DNA from: DASXTS01 sp036505275
Lineage (GTDB): Bacteria; Actinomycetota; Actinomycetes; Mycobacteriales; Pseudonocardiaceae
Length of the DNA stretch: 29,462 bases
Direction: 5' to 3'
NCBI GenBank assembly: GCA_036505275.1
Contig: DASXTS010000464.1
Coordinates: 1 to 29,462, forward strand
Below are positions 1 to 7,126 of this stretch, in pieces (the first letter of the stretch is position 1; the number at the start of each line of letters is the position of its first letter). A model generated the notes under the pieces. The model did not search any database. It had not been told where the DNA came from and saw only the letters and a list, made by a program, of their open reading frames with translations. A program made the translations under genes and the position numbers.

Positions 1-875
1 CACAGCGCCGAGCCCGGCTCGGCCACCCGCGGCAGGCCGACCAGCCACGTCGGCAGCGCGACGGGACACCGCGCCGGTGTGACCGGTCCGCCGTGCCCGG
101 CGATGACGAGCGTGCGCGCACCGAGGTCCAGCCGAGCCGCACCGGCGGGCTCGGCAGCGGGCTCGGCAGCGGGCTCGGCACCGGGCTCGGCAACGGGCTC
201 GGCAACGGGCTCGGCGGCCGGCGGCACCTGCGTCCACGGGCGACCGCCCGCCCGGCCGGCGTACTCGGGCCCGAGCATGGCATCGGCGTCCGGCACCAGC
301 GGTGCACGCAGGGCAACATTGAGGTGCACCGGCCCCGGATCGCCGGTCAGCGCACCCGTGGCGGCCGCCAGCGCCCGGCACACGGTGGCGCGCCACGGGC
401 CGTTCTCACCCGGCGTGAACAAGGTCTGCCGCCAGCGGACCGCGCCGCCGTACAACTGCGCCTGATCGACGGTCTGGTTGGCGCCGGTGTCGCGTAGCTC
501 GAGCGGCCGGTCCGCCGTCAGTAGCAGCAGCGGCACGCCGGCGTGGTGCGCCTCCAGCACCGCGGGATGCAGGTTCGCGGCCGCCGTACCGGAGGTGCAG
601 ACCACCGGCACCACGCGCCCGGACCGCGCGGCCAGCCCCAGCGCCAGGAACGCGCCGCCACGCTCGTCGATGCGCACGTGCAGCCGCAGCCGATCGGCCG
701 TGTCGGCGGCGTGCAGCGCGAAGGACAGCGGCGCGTTGCGCGACCCGGGACAGAGCACGGCGTCCCGCACGCCGCCGGCCACCAGCTCGTCGACGATCAC
801 CGTCGCGAGCGCCGTAGCCGGATTGACAGCCGGATTGACAGCCGGATTGACAGCCGGATTCACAGCCGGATTCAC
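1..875 (-). CDS. menD: MenD, SEPHCHC synthase (partial; C-terminus beyond the left edge)
   Basis: MenD is a thiamine-diphosphate enzyme that joins isochorismate and 2-oxoglutarate in menaquinone synthesis. The visible part is the N-terminal ThDP-binding domain: TALATVIVDEL, the block LCPGSRNAPLSFAL, then RIDERGGAFLALGLAARSG carrying the cofactor-activating Glu, then VVCTSGTAAANLHPAVLEA and LLLLTADRP. About 290 residues are visible; full-length MenD is roughly 550. The start is uncertain because the N-terminus is five VNPA tetrapeptides. GTG at 875 is chosen; GTG at 863 and TTG at 884 are in frame. A second repeat of (V/A/G)AEP units sits near residues 220-243. The gene is divergent from radC with under 100 bp between them. 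Identity is clear from the motifs; only the start is open. Confidence 0.9.
   Translation of the reverse strand, partial: MNPAVNPAVNPAVNPAVNPATALATVIVDELVAGGVRDAVLCPGSRNAPLSFALHAADTADRLRLHVRIDERGGAFLALGLAARSGRVVPVVCTSGTAAANLHPAVLEAHHAGVPLLLLTADRPLELRDTGANQTVDQAQLYGGAVRWRQTLFTPGENGPWRATVCRALAAATGALTGDPGPVHLNVALRAPLVPDADAMLGPEYAGRAGGRPWTQVPPAAEPVAEPVAEPGAEPAAEPAAEPAGAARLDLGARTLVIAGHGGPVTPARCPVALPTWLVGLPRVAEPGSAL
147..218 (-). repeat. 12-bp tandem repeat, 6 units, encoding (V/A/G)AEP in MenD
   Basis: Six units of gggctcggcagc with one or two changes each (cagc, cagc, cacc, caac, caac, cggc) run without gaps. On the minus strand they encode a 24-residue Ala-Glu-Pro-rich linker in MenD. The position, after the N-terminal domain motifs, suggests an interdomain linker. 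Confidence 0.88.
816..875 (-). repeat. 12-bp tandem repeat, 5 units, encoding (VNPA)5 at the MenD N-terminus
   Basis: Five consecutive copies of agccggattgac (the last two units read ...attcac) fill 816-875. Read on the minus strand they encode Val-Asn-Pro-Ala five times immediately before the conserved TALATVIVDEL helix. Because the Val codon is GTG in the first two units, loss or gain of a unit would leave a usable start codon. Confidence 0.9.
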
Positions 876-954
876 GGTGGTCAAGCATGGCAGCGGCGTC
901 GGCCGGCGGAGTGCCCGGCACGACGCGTCGGGCAGAACTGTCGGTGCCCCGCCG

Positions 955-960
955 TACCGT
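955..960 (+). promoter_or_regulatory. Leaderless -10 element (TACCGT) of radC
   Basis: TACCGT fits the actinobacterial TANNNT -10 hexamer and ends exactly 7 nt before GTG at 968. Transcription would therefore begin at or next to the start codon. No convincing -35 element is visible. Confidence 0.55.
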
Positions 961-967
961 CCATCCC

Positions 968-1618
968 GTGATGCGAATCGCCGACCTTCCGCCCGACCAG
1001 CGTCCGCGCGAGCGGCTGCTCCGGTTCGGCTCACACGCCCTGACAGATGCCGAACTGGTCGCCGTGTTGCTGTCCGCCGGGCAGATCGGCGAGAGCGCGC
1101 TGAGCCTGGCGCACCGACTGCTGCACACCGTCGGCGGCGTGCCGGGCCTGGCCAGAACCAGGCCGGAGCAGCTCACCGGGCTCGCCGGCATCGGGCCTGC
1201 AAAAGTGGCTCGGCTGATGGCCGCGCTGGCGCTGCCGAGCCGTCGCGACCCGCTCGACGAAGTGCGGGTCACCAGCGCGCAGGACCTGGTGCCGGTCCTG
1301 CAGCGGCCGTTGATCGGGCTGCATCACGAGCGGCTGGTCGTCGCGGTGTGCGATCGGCGGCTCCGGGTCAGGCACGTCGCCGCCGTCGCGGACGGCGCCA
1401 GCGACGGCGCGTTCCTGCCCGTCCGCGACGTGCTCAGCCTCGTCCTTCGCCGTGACGGCCACGCCTTTGCGGTGGCGCACAACCATCCGAGCGGCGATCC
1501 GACGCCCAGCCACACCGACCGCATGGCCACTCGCAAGCTCAAGATCGCCGCCGAGACCACCGGCTTGCAGTTCCTCGGCCACCTGATCGTCACGGACGAT
1601 GACTGGCGCGAGGCATGA
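968..1618 (+). CDS. radC: RadC family protein (JAMM/MPN domain)
   Basis: RadC (UPF0758) proteins carry a JAMM metalloprotease-like fold; despite the name, a DNA repair role is not established. The 216-residue product has the N-terminal RIADLPPDQRPRERLL signature, a helix-hairpin-helix segment (LTGLAGIGPAKVARL, about 69-83) and the metal-binding motif HNHPSG at 171-176 with Asp184, so the site looks intact. The C-terminus stops at HLIVTDDDWREA, several residues short of the usual end. GTG at 968 is preferred over ATG at 971 and over the upstream ATG at 887 because a TANNNT hexamer ends 7 nt before it. The gene is alone on its strand, divergent from menD and convergent with menB, so it is not part of a men operon. 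Confidence 0.9.
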   Translation: MMRIADLPPDQRPRERLLRFGSHALTDAELVAVLLSAGQIGESALSLAHRLLHTVGGVPGLARTRPEQLTGLAGIGPAKVARLMAALALPSRRDPLDEVRVTSAQDLVPVLQRPLIGLHHERLVVAVCDRRLRVRHVAAVADGASDGAFLPVRDVLSLVLRRDGHAFAVAHNHPSGDPTPSHTDRMATRKLKIAAETTGLQFLGHLIVTDDDWREA

Positions 1619-1713
1619 CGAGCGCCTCGACCACCTGCGGCCCGTGACACCGATCCGAGCGGCTGGACGAGCGGCCGCCCATTCGGTCATCCGGCTTCGG
1701 CTCGTTCCAACCG

Positions 1714-2604
1714 CTAGGGCCGCTTGGGGAACCTGCCGAAGTCGGGCTTGCGGCGGGCAGTGTAGGCGTCCCGGCCCTCCTGGGCCTCCTCGGTCATGTA
1801 AAAGAGCAGCGTCGCGTCGCCAGCGAGTTGCTGAATGCCGGCCAGGCCGTCGTCGGCGGCGTTCAGGCTGGCCTTGAGCATGCGCACGGCGAGCGGGGAG
1901 TGCTGGAGCATCTCGCGGCACCACGCCACGGTCTCGTGCTCCAACTCGCGCAGCGGCACCACGGCGTTCACCAGGCCCATGTCCAGCGCCTGCCGCGCGT
2001 CGTACTGCCGGCAGAGGAACCAGATCTCGCGGGCCTTCTTCTGCCCCACGTTGCGCGCCAGCAGGCCGGAGCCGTACCCGCCGTCGAACGAGCCAACTTT
2101 CGGCCCCGTCTGCCCGAAGCGGGCGTTGTCCGCGGCGACCGTCAGGTCGCACACCACGTGCAGCACGTGCCCGCCGCCGATCGCGTACCCGGCGACCATC
2201 GCGACCACCGGCTTAGGCAGCCGGCGGATCTGGATCTGCAGGTCGAGCACGTTGAGCCGGCCGATGCCCTTGCGGGCCACCTCGTCGGTGTCGGAGTCCC
2301 CGAGGTACCCGTCGTCGCCGCGGATCCGCTGGTCGCCGCCGGAGCAGAAGGCCAGGTCGCCCTGCCCGGTGAGGATGATCACGCCGATCCGGTCGTCGTC
2401 GCGGGCCCGCTCGAACGCGTTGGACAGCTCGAACAACGTATGCGGCCGGAACGCGTTGCGCACCTCCGGCCGGTTGATCGTGATCTTGGCGATGCCCTCG
2501 GCGGTCTCGTACCTGATGTCCCGGTAGTCGCCGGCGGCCTGCCAGTCCGCGGCCGGCTCAATCGTGGACCGCGCGGGGTCTGCGCGGTTGGTCACCTCAG
2601 TCAC
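1714..2604 (-). CDS. menB: MenB, 1,4-dihydroxy-2-naphthoyl-CoA synthase
   Basis: MenB is a crotonase-fold enzyme that cyclises o-succinylbenzoyl-CoA in menaquinone synthesis. The 296-residue length is normal. Visible motifs are NRPEVRNAFRPHT, the oxyanion loop CSGGDQRIRGDDGY (87-100), AGYAIGGGHVLHVVCDL and GQTGPKVGSFDGGYGSG (164-180). Gly167 in QTGP is the residue found in the bicarbonate-dependent MenB type of E. coli; the M. tuberculosis enzyme has Asp there. ATG at 2604 is the only reasonable start. menA lies divergently upstream and radC ends 95 bp downstream, converging. menC and menE, often nearby in other actinomycetes, are not in the window. Confidence 0.96.
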   Translation of the reverse strand: MTEVTNRADPARSTIEPAADWQAAGDYRDIRYETAEGIAKITINRPEVRNAFRPHTLFELSNAFERARDDDRIGVIILTGQGDLAFCSGGDQRIRGDDGYLGDSDTDEVARKGIGRLNVLDLQIQIRRLPKPVVAMVAGYAIGGGHVLHVVCDLTVAADNARFGQTGPKVGSFDGGYGSGLLARNVGQKKAREIWFLCRQYDARQALDMGLVNAVVPLRELEHETVAWCREMLQHSPLAVRMLKASLNAADDGLAGIQQLAGDATLLFYMTEEAQEGRDAYTARRKPDFGRFPKRP

Positions 2605-2672
2605 CCGGCCACGATAACCAAGCCAACGCCGAACGCCGCGCCACCGCGGTTATCACCGCCTGTGGACAAGTC

Positions 2673-2712
2673 GTGAGTGGCAAATGGCGTTGTGGCACCA
2701 TTTACCACTCAC
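2673..2712. repeat. 40-bp imperfect palindrome, copy 1 (menB-menA intergenic)
   Basis: Arms GTGAGTGGCAAATGG (2673-2687) and CCATTTACCACTCAC (2698-2712) pair over 15 positions with one mismatch around a 10-nt loop. The element has the same length and closely related arms as the one at 4704-4743, and both are preceded by TC. It lies between divergent menB and menA and ends 13 bp before the menA -10 hexamer. It looks like a dispersed palindromic repeat of the REP/MITE type; an operator role is an alternative. Confidence 0.8.
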
Positions 2713-2725
2713 AGGGGCGGCGCGT

Positions 2726-2731
2726 TAGCGT
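2726..2731 (+). promoter_or_regulatory. Leaderless -10 element (TAGCGT) of menA
   Basis: TAGCGT ends 7 nt before GTG at 2739. It supports a leaderless start there and rejects the in-frame ATG-like extension back to 2673, which would translate the palindrome. Confidence 0.6.
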
Positions 2732-2738
2732 CGCCCCC

Positions 2739-3611
2739 GTGCCGACGGTTGGACAGTGGATCGAGGGGGCGCGGCCCCGCACGTGGCCCAACGCGATCTC
2801 GCCGGTGCTGGTGGGCACCGGGGCGGCGGCCCAGGTGGGCGGCATGGTGTGGTGGCTGGCGACACTCGCACTGACGGTCTCGGTAGCCCTGATCGTCGGG
2901 GTGAACTATGCCAACGACTACTCCGACGGGGTGCGCGGCACGGATCGCGTCCGGGTGGGGCCGCTGCGCCTGGTCGGTTCGGGCCTGGCCGCGCCGGCGG
3001 CGGTCCGGAGCGCGGCGCTGTCGTCGCTTGCGGTGGCGGCGGTGGCCGGGGTGGCGCTTGTCGTGGCGTCCCGCCGGTGGTTGCTGCTCGTTCCCGGTGG
3101 GCTCTGCCTGCTCGGCGCGTGGTTCTACACCGGCGGCAAACGGCCGTACGGCTACCGGGCGCTCGGCGAGCTGGCGGTGTTCCTGTTCTTCGGGCCGGTG
3201 GCCGTGCTTGGCACGCTGTACGTCCAGACCGGCCAGATCAACGGCACTGCCATCGGCTGCTCGGTCGCCGTGGGCGCGTTCTCGGCCGCGATTCTGGTGG
3301 CCAACAACCTGCGCGACATCCCGACCGACCGCGACAGCGGCAAGCGCACCCTGGCCGTGCTGCTCGGCGACAAGGACACCCGCCGGCTGTACCTGGCGCT
3401 GGTCACCGTGCCGTTCCTGATCACCGTGCTGCTCGCCGTGAAGAGCACGCCGGCGCTGGCCGGGCTGATCGCCATACCGCTGCTGATGCCGCCGGTGCGG
3501 CGCGTGCTGCGTGGCTACACCGGCCGGCGGCTGATTCCGGTGCTGCGCGACACCGGGATGGCCATGCTCGCGTGGTCGGTGGCCACCGCGCTGGCGCTGG
3601 CGCTGAACTGA
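2739..3611 (+). CDS. menA: MenA, 1,4-dihydroxy-2-naphthoate polyprenyltransferase
   Basis: MenA is a UbiA-family membrane prenyltransferase that attaches the polyprenyl tail to DHNA, giving demethylmenaquinone. The 290-residue protein begins PTVGQWIEGARPRTWPNAISPVLVGTGAA, typical of MenA. It has both Asp-rich motifs: NYANDYSDGVRGTD (56-69) and NNLRDIPTDRDSGKRT. About eight hydrophobic segments are visible. The start at GTG 2739 is set by the TAGCGT -10 box 7 nt upstream; the upstream in-frame start at 2673 would add 22 residues encoded by a repeat. The gene is divergent from menB and convergent with the Cds1-type gene. Confidence 0.95.
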   Translation: MPTVGQWIEGARPRTWPNAISPVLVGTGAAAQVGGMVWWLATLALTVSVALIVGVNYANDYSDGVRGTDRVRVGPLRLVGSGLAAPAAVRSAALSSLAVAAVAGVALVVASRRWLLLVPGGLCLLGAWFYTGGKRPYGYRALGELAVFLFFGPVAVLGTLYVQTGQINGTAIGCSVAVGAFSAAILVANNLRDIPTDRDSGKRTLAVLLGDKDTRRLYLALVTVPFLITVLLAVKSTPALAGLIAIPLLMPPVRRVLRGYTGRRLIPVLRDTGMAMLAWSVATALALALN

Positions 3612-3633
3612 CGCCCATCGGGGTTACGGGCGG

Positions 3634-4743
3634 TTACGGCGTCCACTCGCCGCAGGCGTGGAAGCGGGCCAGGGTGGCCAGCGGGCCGGCCAGCACCAGG
3701 CCCTGCGCGGCCACCCAGCCGTCGTCGTAGTAGGTGTGCGCATAGCGCTCGCCGCCATCGCAGAGCAGGGTCACCACACTGCCGGAGACGCCCGCGGCGA
3801 GCATCTCGGCGACGATGCCGAACGCGGCCCACAGGCTGGTGCCGGTCGAGCCGCCGACCCGGCGGCCGAGCACGCCGTCGACGTGGCGGATGGTCGCGAT
3901 CGACGCGGCGTCCGGCACCTTGACCATGCGGTCGATCACCTGGCCGACGAAGGACGGCTCGACCCGCGGCCGCCCGATGCCCTCGATGCGCGAGCCAAGG
4001 TACCCGGTGAGCAACGGGTCGTCAGTGCACCAGGCGTCGTAGAACACCGAGTTCTCCGGGTCGGCTACGGCGAGCCAGGTGGCGTGCTGGCGGTAGCGGA
4101 CGTAGCGGCCGATGGTCGCCGAGGTGCCTCCGGTGCCGGCGCCGACCACGATCCAGTGCGGCACCGGGTGCCGTTCCAGCGCGAGCTGCTGGTAGATCGA
4201 CTCGGCGATGTTGTTGTTGCCGCGCCAGTCGGTGGCCCGCTCGGCATGGGTGAACTGGTCCATGTAGTGCCCGCCGCATTCCTGCGCCAGCCGGCGGGAC
4301 TCGTCGTAGATCGCCGCGGGGTCGTCGATGAGATGGCAGCGCCCGCCCTGTGCCTCGATCAGCACGATCTTCTCTTCGCTGATGGAGCGCGGCATGACGG
4401 CGACGAAGGGCAGCCCGAGTAGGCGCGCGAAATAGGCCTCCGAGACTGCGGTGGAGCCGGAGGACGCCTCGATCACCGTGGTGCCGGCCTGCACCCAGCC
4501 GTTGCAGATGGCGTACAGGAAAAGCGACCGGGCCAGCCGGTGCTTGAGGCTGCCGGTCGGGTGCGTGGACTCGTCCTTCAGGTACAGCTCGATGTCCCAT
4601 GTCGCCGGCAGCGGGTAGCGCAGCAGGTGGGTGTCGGCGCTGCGGTTGGCCTCCGCCTCGATGATCTGCACCGCCCGGTCCACCCAGCCCCGGTCGCAGG
4701 GTCGTGAGTGGGAAATGGTGCTCTGACCCCATTCGCCGCTCAC
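3634..4743 (-). CDS. cds1: PLP-dependent cysteine synthase-family enzyme (Cds1-like)
   Basis: This 369-residue fold-type II PLP enzyme resembles M. tuberculosis Rv3684 (Cds1, a cysteine desulfhydrase releasing H2S). Key blocks are ANRSADTHLLRYPLP, the PLP lysine in PTGSLKHRLARS (Lys67), the substrate loop ASSGSTAVSEA (about 93-103), RGNNNIAESIY, the phosphate loop GAGTGGTSATIGRY and RRVGGSTGTSLW. The start at GTG 4743 overlaps the DUF4229 stop as GTGA. It makes the first 13 or so residues derive from a 40-bp palindrome, with GTG 4683 (...GWVDRAV) as the alternative. It is the third gene of the set led by the Lrp/AsnC regulator, which fits amino-acid-responsive control. The substrate cannot be told from sequence alone. 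Confidence 0.88.
   Translation of the reverse strand: MSGEWGQSTISHSRPCDRGWVDRAVQIIEAEANRSADTHLLRYPLPATWDIELYLKDESTHPTGSLKHRLARSLFLYAICNGWVQAGTTVIEASSGSTAVSEAYFARLLGLPFVAVMPRSISEEKIVLIEAQGGRCHLIDDPAAIYDESRRLAQECGGHYMDQFTHAERATDWRGNNNIAESIYQQLALERHPVPHWIVVGAGTGGTSATIGRYVRYRQHATWLAVADPENSVFYDAWCTDDPLLTGYLGSRIEGIGRPRVEPSFVGQVIDRMVKVPDAASIATIRHVDGVLGRRVGGSTGTSLWAAFGIVAEMLAAGVSGSVVTLLCDGGERYAHTYYDDGWVAAQGLVLAGPLATLARFHACGEWTP
4704..4743. repeat. 40-bp imperfect palindrome, copy 2 (spans the DUF4229/cds1 junction)
   Basis: Arms GTGAGTGGGAAATGG (4704-4718) and CCATTCGCCGCTCAC (4729-4743) pair at 12 of 15 positions. It is 40 bp, like copy 1 at 2673-2712, and shares the gtcGTGAGTGG.AAATGG left side. 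On the minus strand its first four bases are GTGA, which is both the stop of the DUF4229 gene and the start of the Cds1-like gene. Confidence 0.78.
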
Positions 4744-4997
4744 GAGTCCTCGCCCTCCCCTCGCAGGGCCCGGCGCAGCCGCTCGCGCTCGGCGCGGCGG
4801 CGGGCCCTGACCGCGCCCAGTTCGGCGTCCAGCCGGGTCCGCAGCCCGCGGAAGAGCACCAGCGACAGGCCGAATGCGAGCACGATGGCGATGAGCAGGG
4901 CGACCAGCGCGGGCACCTGCAGGGCGATGAGCACGCCGGCGATCACGGCCATCAGCAGCAGCCGCAGCGCGGTGTAGGCGAGCAGCAGGCGGCCCAT
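4740..4997 (-). CDS. DUF4229 small membrane protein
   Basis: An 85-residue protein with two hydrophobic helices (about 5-25 and 28-50) followed by a basic, Arg-rich cytoplasmic tail (RGLRTRLDAELGAVRARRRAERERLRRALRGE). Length and pattern match the actinobacterial DUF4229 family, whose function is unknown. Its ATG overlaps the Lrp gene's stop (TGATG) and its own TGA overlaps the next gene's GTG (GTGA), so the three genes are translationally coupled. The charged tail may form a coiled coil. Confidence 0.8.
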   Translation of the reverse strand: MGRLLLAYTALRLLLMAVIAGVLIALQVPALVALLIAIVLAFGLSLVLFRGLRTRLDAELGAVRARRRAERERLRRALRGEGEDS

Positions 4998-5452
4998 CAG
5001 TCGGTCGCTCCGGGGGTGTGCGGGCGGCCCTCGAAGCGGGTTGAGAGCACCACGGTGGTGCGGGTGCGGGCCACCCCGTCGATGCGGCGCAGCCGGCCGA
5101 GCGTCCGCTCCAGCTCGTCGACGGTGGCCACCCTGACCTTGACGACGAACGCCTCGTCGCCGGCGACCGCGTAGCAGGACTCCACCTCGTCCAGCCGCGC
5201 GATGGCGGCCGCGATGGCATCGTCATCGCCGGTGTCCGTCGGCTGGATGCCGACCAGCGCGGTGACGCCCAGCCCGACGGCCCGGGGGTCGACGACGGCG
5301 TGATAGCCGACGATCACGCCGGACGTCTCCAGCTTGCCCACCCGCTCGTGCACCGCGGAGGCGGACAGCCCGACCTGCCGGCCCAGGTCGGCAAAAGTTG
5401 CTCTGCCGTTCTCCCGGAGTGCGGCGATTATCCGGCGATCCACCGAGTCCAT
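4997..5452 (-). CDS. Lrp/AsnC family transcriptional regulator
   Basis: A 151-residue feast/famine regulator. The N-terminal winged helix-turn-helix (about 1-60) includes DRRIIAALRENGRATFADLGRQVGLSAS and a recognition helix AVHERVGKLETSGVIVGY. The C-terminal RAM effector domain (about 65-140) starts GLGVTALVGIQP and contains CYAVAGDEAFVVKV. Such proteins bind amino acids and form dimers or octamers. The start at ATG 5452 is supported by a TANNNT hexamer 8 nt upstream. It leads the coupled set with DUF4229 and the Cds1-like enzyme, so it plausibly controls cysteine or sulfide metabolism and its own expression. Confidence 0.93.
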   Translation of the reverse strand: MDSVDRRIIAALRENGRATFADLGRQVGLSASAVHERVGKLETSGVIVGYHAVVDPRAVGLGVTALVGIQPTDTGDDDAIAAAIARLDEVESCYAVAGDEAFVVKVRVATVDELERTLGRLRRIDGVARTRTTVVLSTRFEGRPHTPGATD

Positions 5453-5460
5453 CAGGATGC

Positions 5461-5466
5461 AGCCTA
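5461..5466 (-). promoter_or_regulatory. Leaderless -10 element (TAGGCT) of the Lrp/AsnC gene
   Basis: On the minus strand TAGGCT ends 8 nt before ATG 5452. A candidate -10 for the divergent small gene, TACCCT at 5486-5491 on the plus strand, lies 20 bp away, so both promoters share a region in which the regulator could bind. Confidence 0.5.
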
Positions 5467-5527
5467 CGGTGGGCCAAACACGGGTTACCCTCGTACATCA
5501 CACTCGTCGAGAGGAGGTGGCTGCGCG

Positions 5528-5704
5528 GTGCTCTACCTCTTGGCCCTGATCGGTGCTGTGACCCTGTTCGCGGCGGTCTGGGCGTTGCTCAGCTCAAGTC
5601 TCAACCCGTTCCCGCCAACGCGTCGACGCGCGCTGGCTCCCGACGACGACCCTGAGTTCCTTCGGCGGCTCGGCGAACGCCGGCCGCGTCCCCCGGAGAG
5701 CTGA
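5528..5704 (+). CDS. Small single-pass membrane protein, function unknown
   Basis: A 58-residue protein with an N-terminal hydrophobic helix (LYLLALIGAVTLFAAVWALL, about 2-21) and a polar, Arg/Pro-rich tail ending FLRRLGERRPRPPES. The start is GTG 5528, fixed by a strong Shine-Dalgarno GAGGAGGTGG at 5511-5520. The reading frame is open further upstream but has no comparable ribosome site. The gene is divergent from the Lrp regulator and may share its control region. I do not recognise a family. Confidence 0.7.
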   Translation: MLYLLALIGAVTLFAAVWALLSSSLNPFPPTRRRALAPDDDPEFLRRLGERRPRPPES

Positions 5705-5725
5705 GCCAGCTCGACAAGCAGCCGT

Positions 5726-7012
5726 TCAGCGGACGCCGACCCTGTTCATGACGTGCGCGAAGTCGTCGGCGATGGTCGCGGCCAGCTCCAGCAGCGCCAG
5801 GCGGGTGGTGCCGGCGAGCTGGTCCAGATCGATCTCGGCGCCTTCCTCGAGGTGCGGATCGAACGGAATGCGGCACACCGCCCGGCAGCGGGCGGCGAAG
5901 TGCTCGGAAACCTTGTCCAGGTCGACCTTGCCCGACTTCGGCCGGACGGAGTTGATCACAGCGACGGACCGGGCGACGTGCTGCCGGTAGCCGTGCGCGT
6001 CGAGCCAGTCCAGGGTGGCGGACGCCGAGCGCGCGCCGTCGATCGAGCCGGACGAGACGATCACCAGCGAGTCGGCGACGTCGAGCACGCCCTTCATGGC
6101 GGAGTGCATGAGGCCGGTGCCGCAGTCGGTGAGCAGGATGTTGTAGAAGTGCTCGAGCAGGGCGACCGTGCGCCGGTACTCGGTCTCGCTGAACGCCTCG
6201 GATACGGCCGGGTCCTGCTCGCCGGCCAGCACCTCGAGCCGGCTCGGGCTCTGTGAGGTGTAGGCGCGGATGTCGGCGTACCTGCCGATGCACTGGGCGT
6301 CGCGAAGCAGGTGGCGGACGGTCGCGGTGGTCTCCAGCGGGATCTTCTGGGCCAGCGTGCCGCGGTCCGGGTTGGCGTCCACGGCGATCACACGGTCGCC
6401 GCGCAGCGACGCCAGCGTCGAGCCGAGCGCGGTCGTGGTGGTGGTCTTGCCGACACCACCCTTGAGGCTCAGCATCGCGATCTTGCAGCAGCCCTGGAGG
6501 GGCTGGTTGATCCGCGCGATCAGCTCGCGCCTCGCCCGGTCGGCGGCGTTCTCGCCGAGGTTGATGTTGCGGCCGCTGGCCAGGTAGACGGCGCGGCGCC
6601 AGCCCGACCGCGGTGGCCGCCTGGTCTGCCGCAGCAGTTGCGCCGACGACAGGTCGTGCGCGGCGGCCGGAGCGTCGTGCGGCGCGTCGGGCGCCAGGGT
6701 GGCCGCGAATCCGGGCTGGTCGAACAGCTCCGGGCCGGACGGGTGCTCGTCGGGCCACGGCGAGCCGGACCGGTACTCGTGCGACCACCGCGGGCCAGGC
6801 GGATGCTCGTCCGGCCACCGCGGGCCGGACGGGTGCTCGTCGGGCCACCGGGGGCCAGCATCGGGCTGGTCGTGGTCGGGCGGGTACGGCGGCACGGCGG
6901 TCTGCGCCGGGCTCGGGGGTAACGGCCAGGCCACCCTTGCCGGCGGCTGCAGCGCGGGCGGGAACCACCGTGCGCCAGTGCGCACATCCGGGTCGTCGTG
7001 CTGTCCGGTCAC
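5726..7012 (-). CDS. MinD/ParA-like ATPase (EspI/Rv0530-like) with decapeptide repeats
   Basis: A 428-residue protein. Residues 1-135 are Pro-rich and disordered-looking, with five 10-residue repeats of the form PSGPRWPDEH at 51-100. The linker LASGRNINLGENAADRARRELIARINQPLQG leads into a deviant Walker A, LSLKGGVGKTTTT (182-193), then VIAVDANPDRGTLAQK. ILLTDCGTGLMHSAM supplies the Walker B-like Asp. This architecture matches M. tuberculosis Rv0530 and the ESX-1 protein EspI. It follows ccsB on the same strand with a 114-bp gap, the order seen in Rv0529-Rv0530. An accessory role in cytochrome maturation or membrane positioning is possible but unproven. Confidence 0.88.
   Translation of the reverse strand: MTGQHDDPDVRTGARWFPPALQPPARVAWPLPPSPAQTAVPPYPPDHDQPDAGPRWPDEHPSGPRWPDEHPPGPRWSHEYRSGSPWPDEHPSGPELFDQPGFAATLAPDAPHDAPAAAHDLSSAQLLRQTRRPPRSGWRRAVYLASGRNINLGENAADRARRELIARINQPLQGCCKIAMLSLKGGVGKTTTTTALGSTLASLRGDRVIAVDANPDRGTLAQKIPLETTATVRHLLRDAQCIGRYADIRAYTSQSPSRLEVLAGEQDPAVSEAFSETEYRRTVALLEHFYNILLTDCGTGLMHSAMKGVLDVADSLVIVSSGSIDGARSASATLDWLDAHGYRQHVARSVAVINSVRPKSGKVDLDKVSEHFAARCRAVCRIPFDPHLEEGAEIDLDQLAGTTRLALLELAATIADDFAHVMNRVGVR
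6713..6862 (-). repeat. 30-bp in-frame tandem repeat encoding decapeptides
   Basis: Five 30-bp units encode DAGPRWPDEH, PSGPRWPDEH, PPGPRWSHEY, RSGSPWPDEH and PSGPELFDQP in the N-terminal tail of the MinD-like protein. The Trp-Pro-Asp-Glu-His core is best preserved in units 1, 2 and 4. Confidence 0.88.
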
Positions 7013-7126
7013 CGGTGGGTCCTTCCTCGTCGACCCGCGCCCACGCTCGGCCAGGAGGCTCCTGGCCTGGTCGTCCGCGACGGTAGTCGTCAGGACGGCA
7101 CGCGGCCCGTTGTAACCGGGTGCGGC

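Noticed and set aside
887..967. Upstream ATG for RadC at 887
   Set aside because: It would place the -10 hexamer inside the gene and add residues not found in the family.
2673..2738. Extended N-terminus for MenA from the start at 2673
   Set aside because: The added residues translate a palindromic repeat and the promoter, and a -10 box points to GTG 2739.
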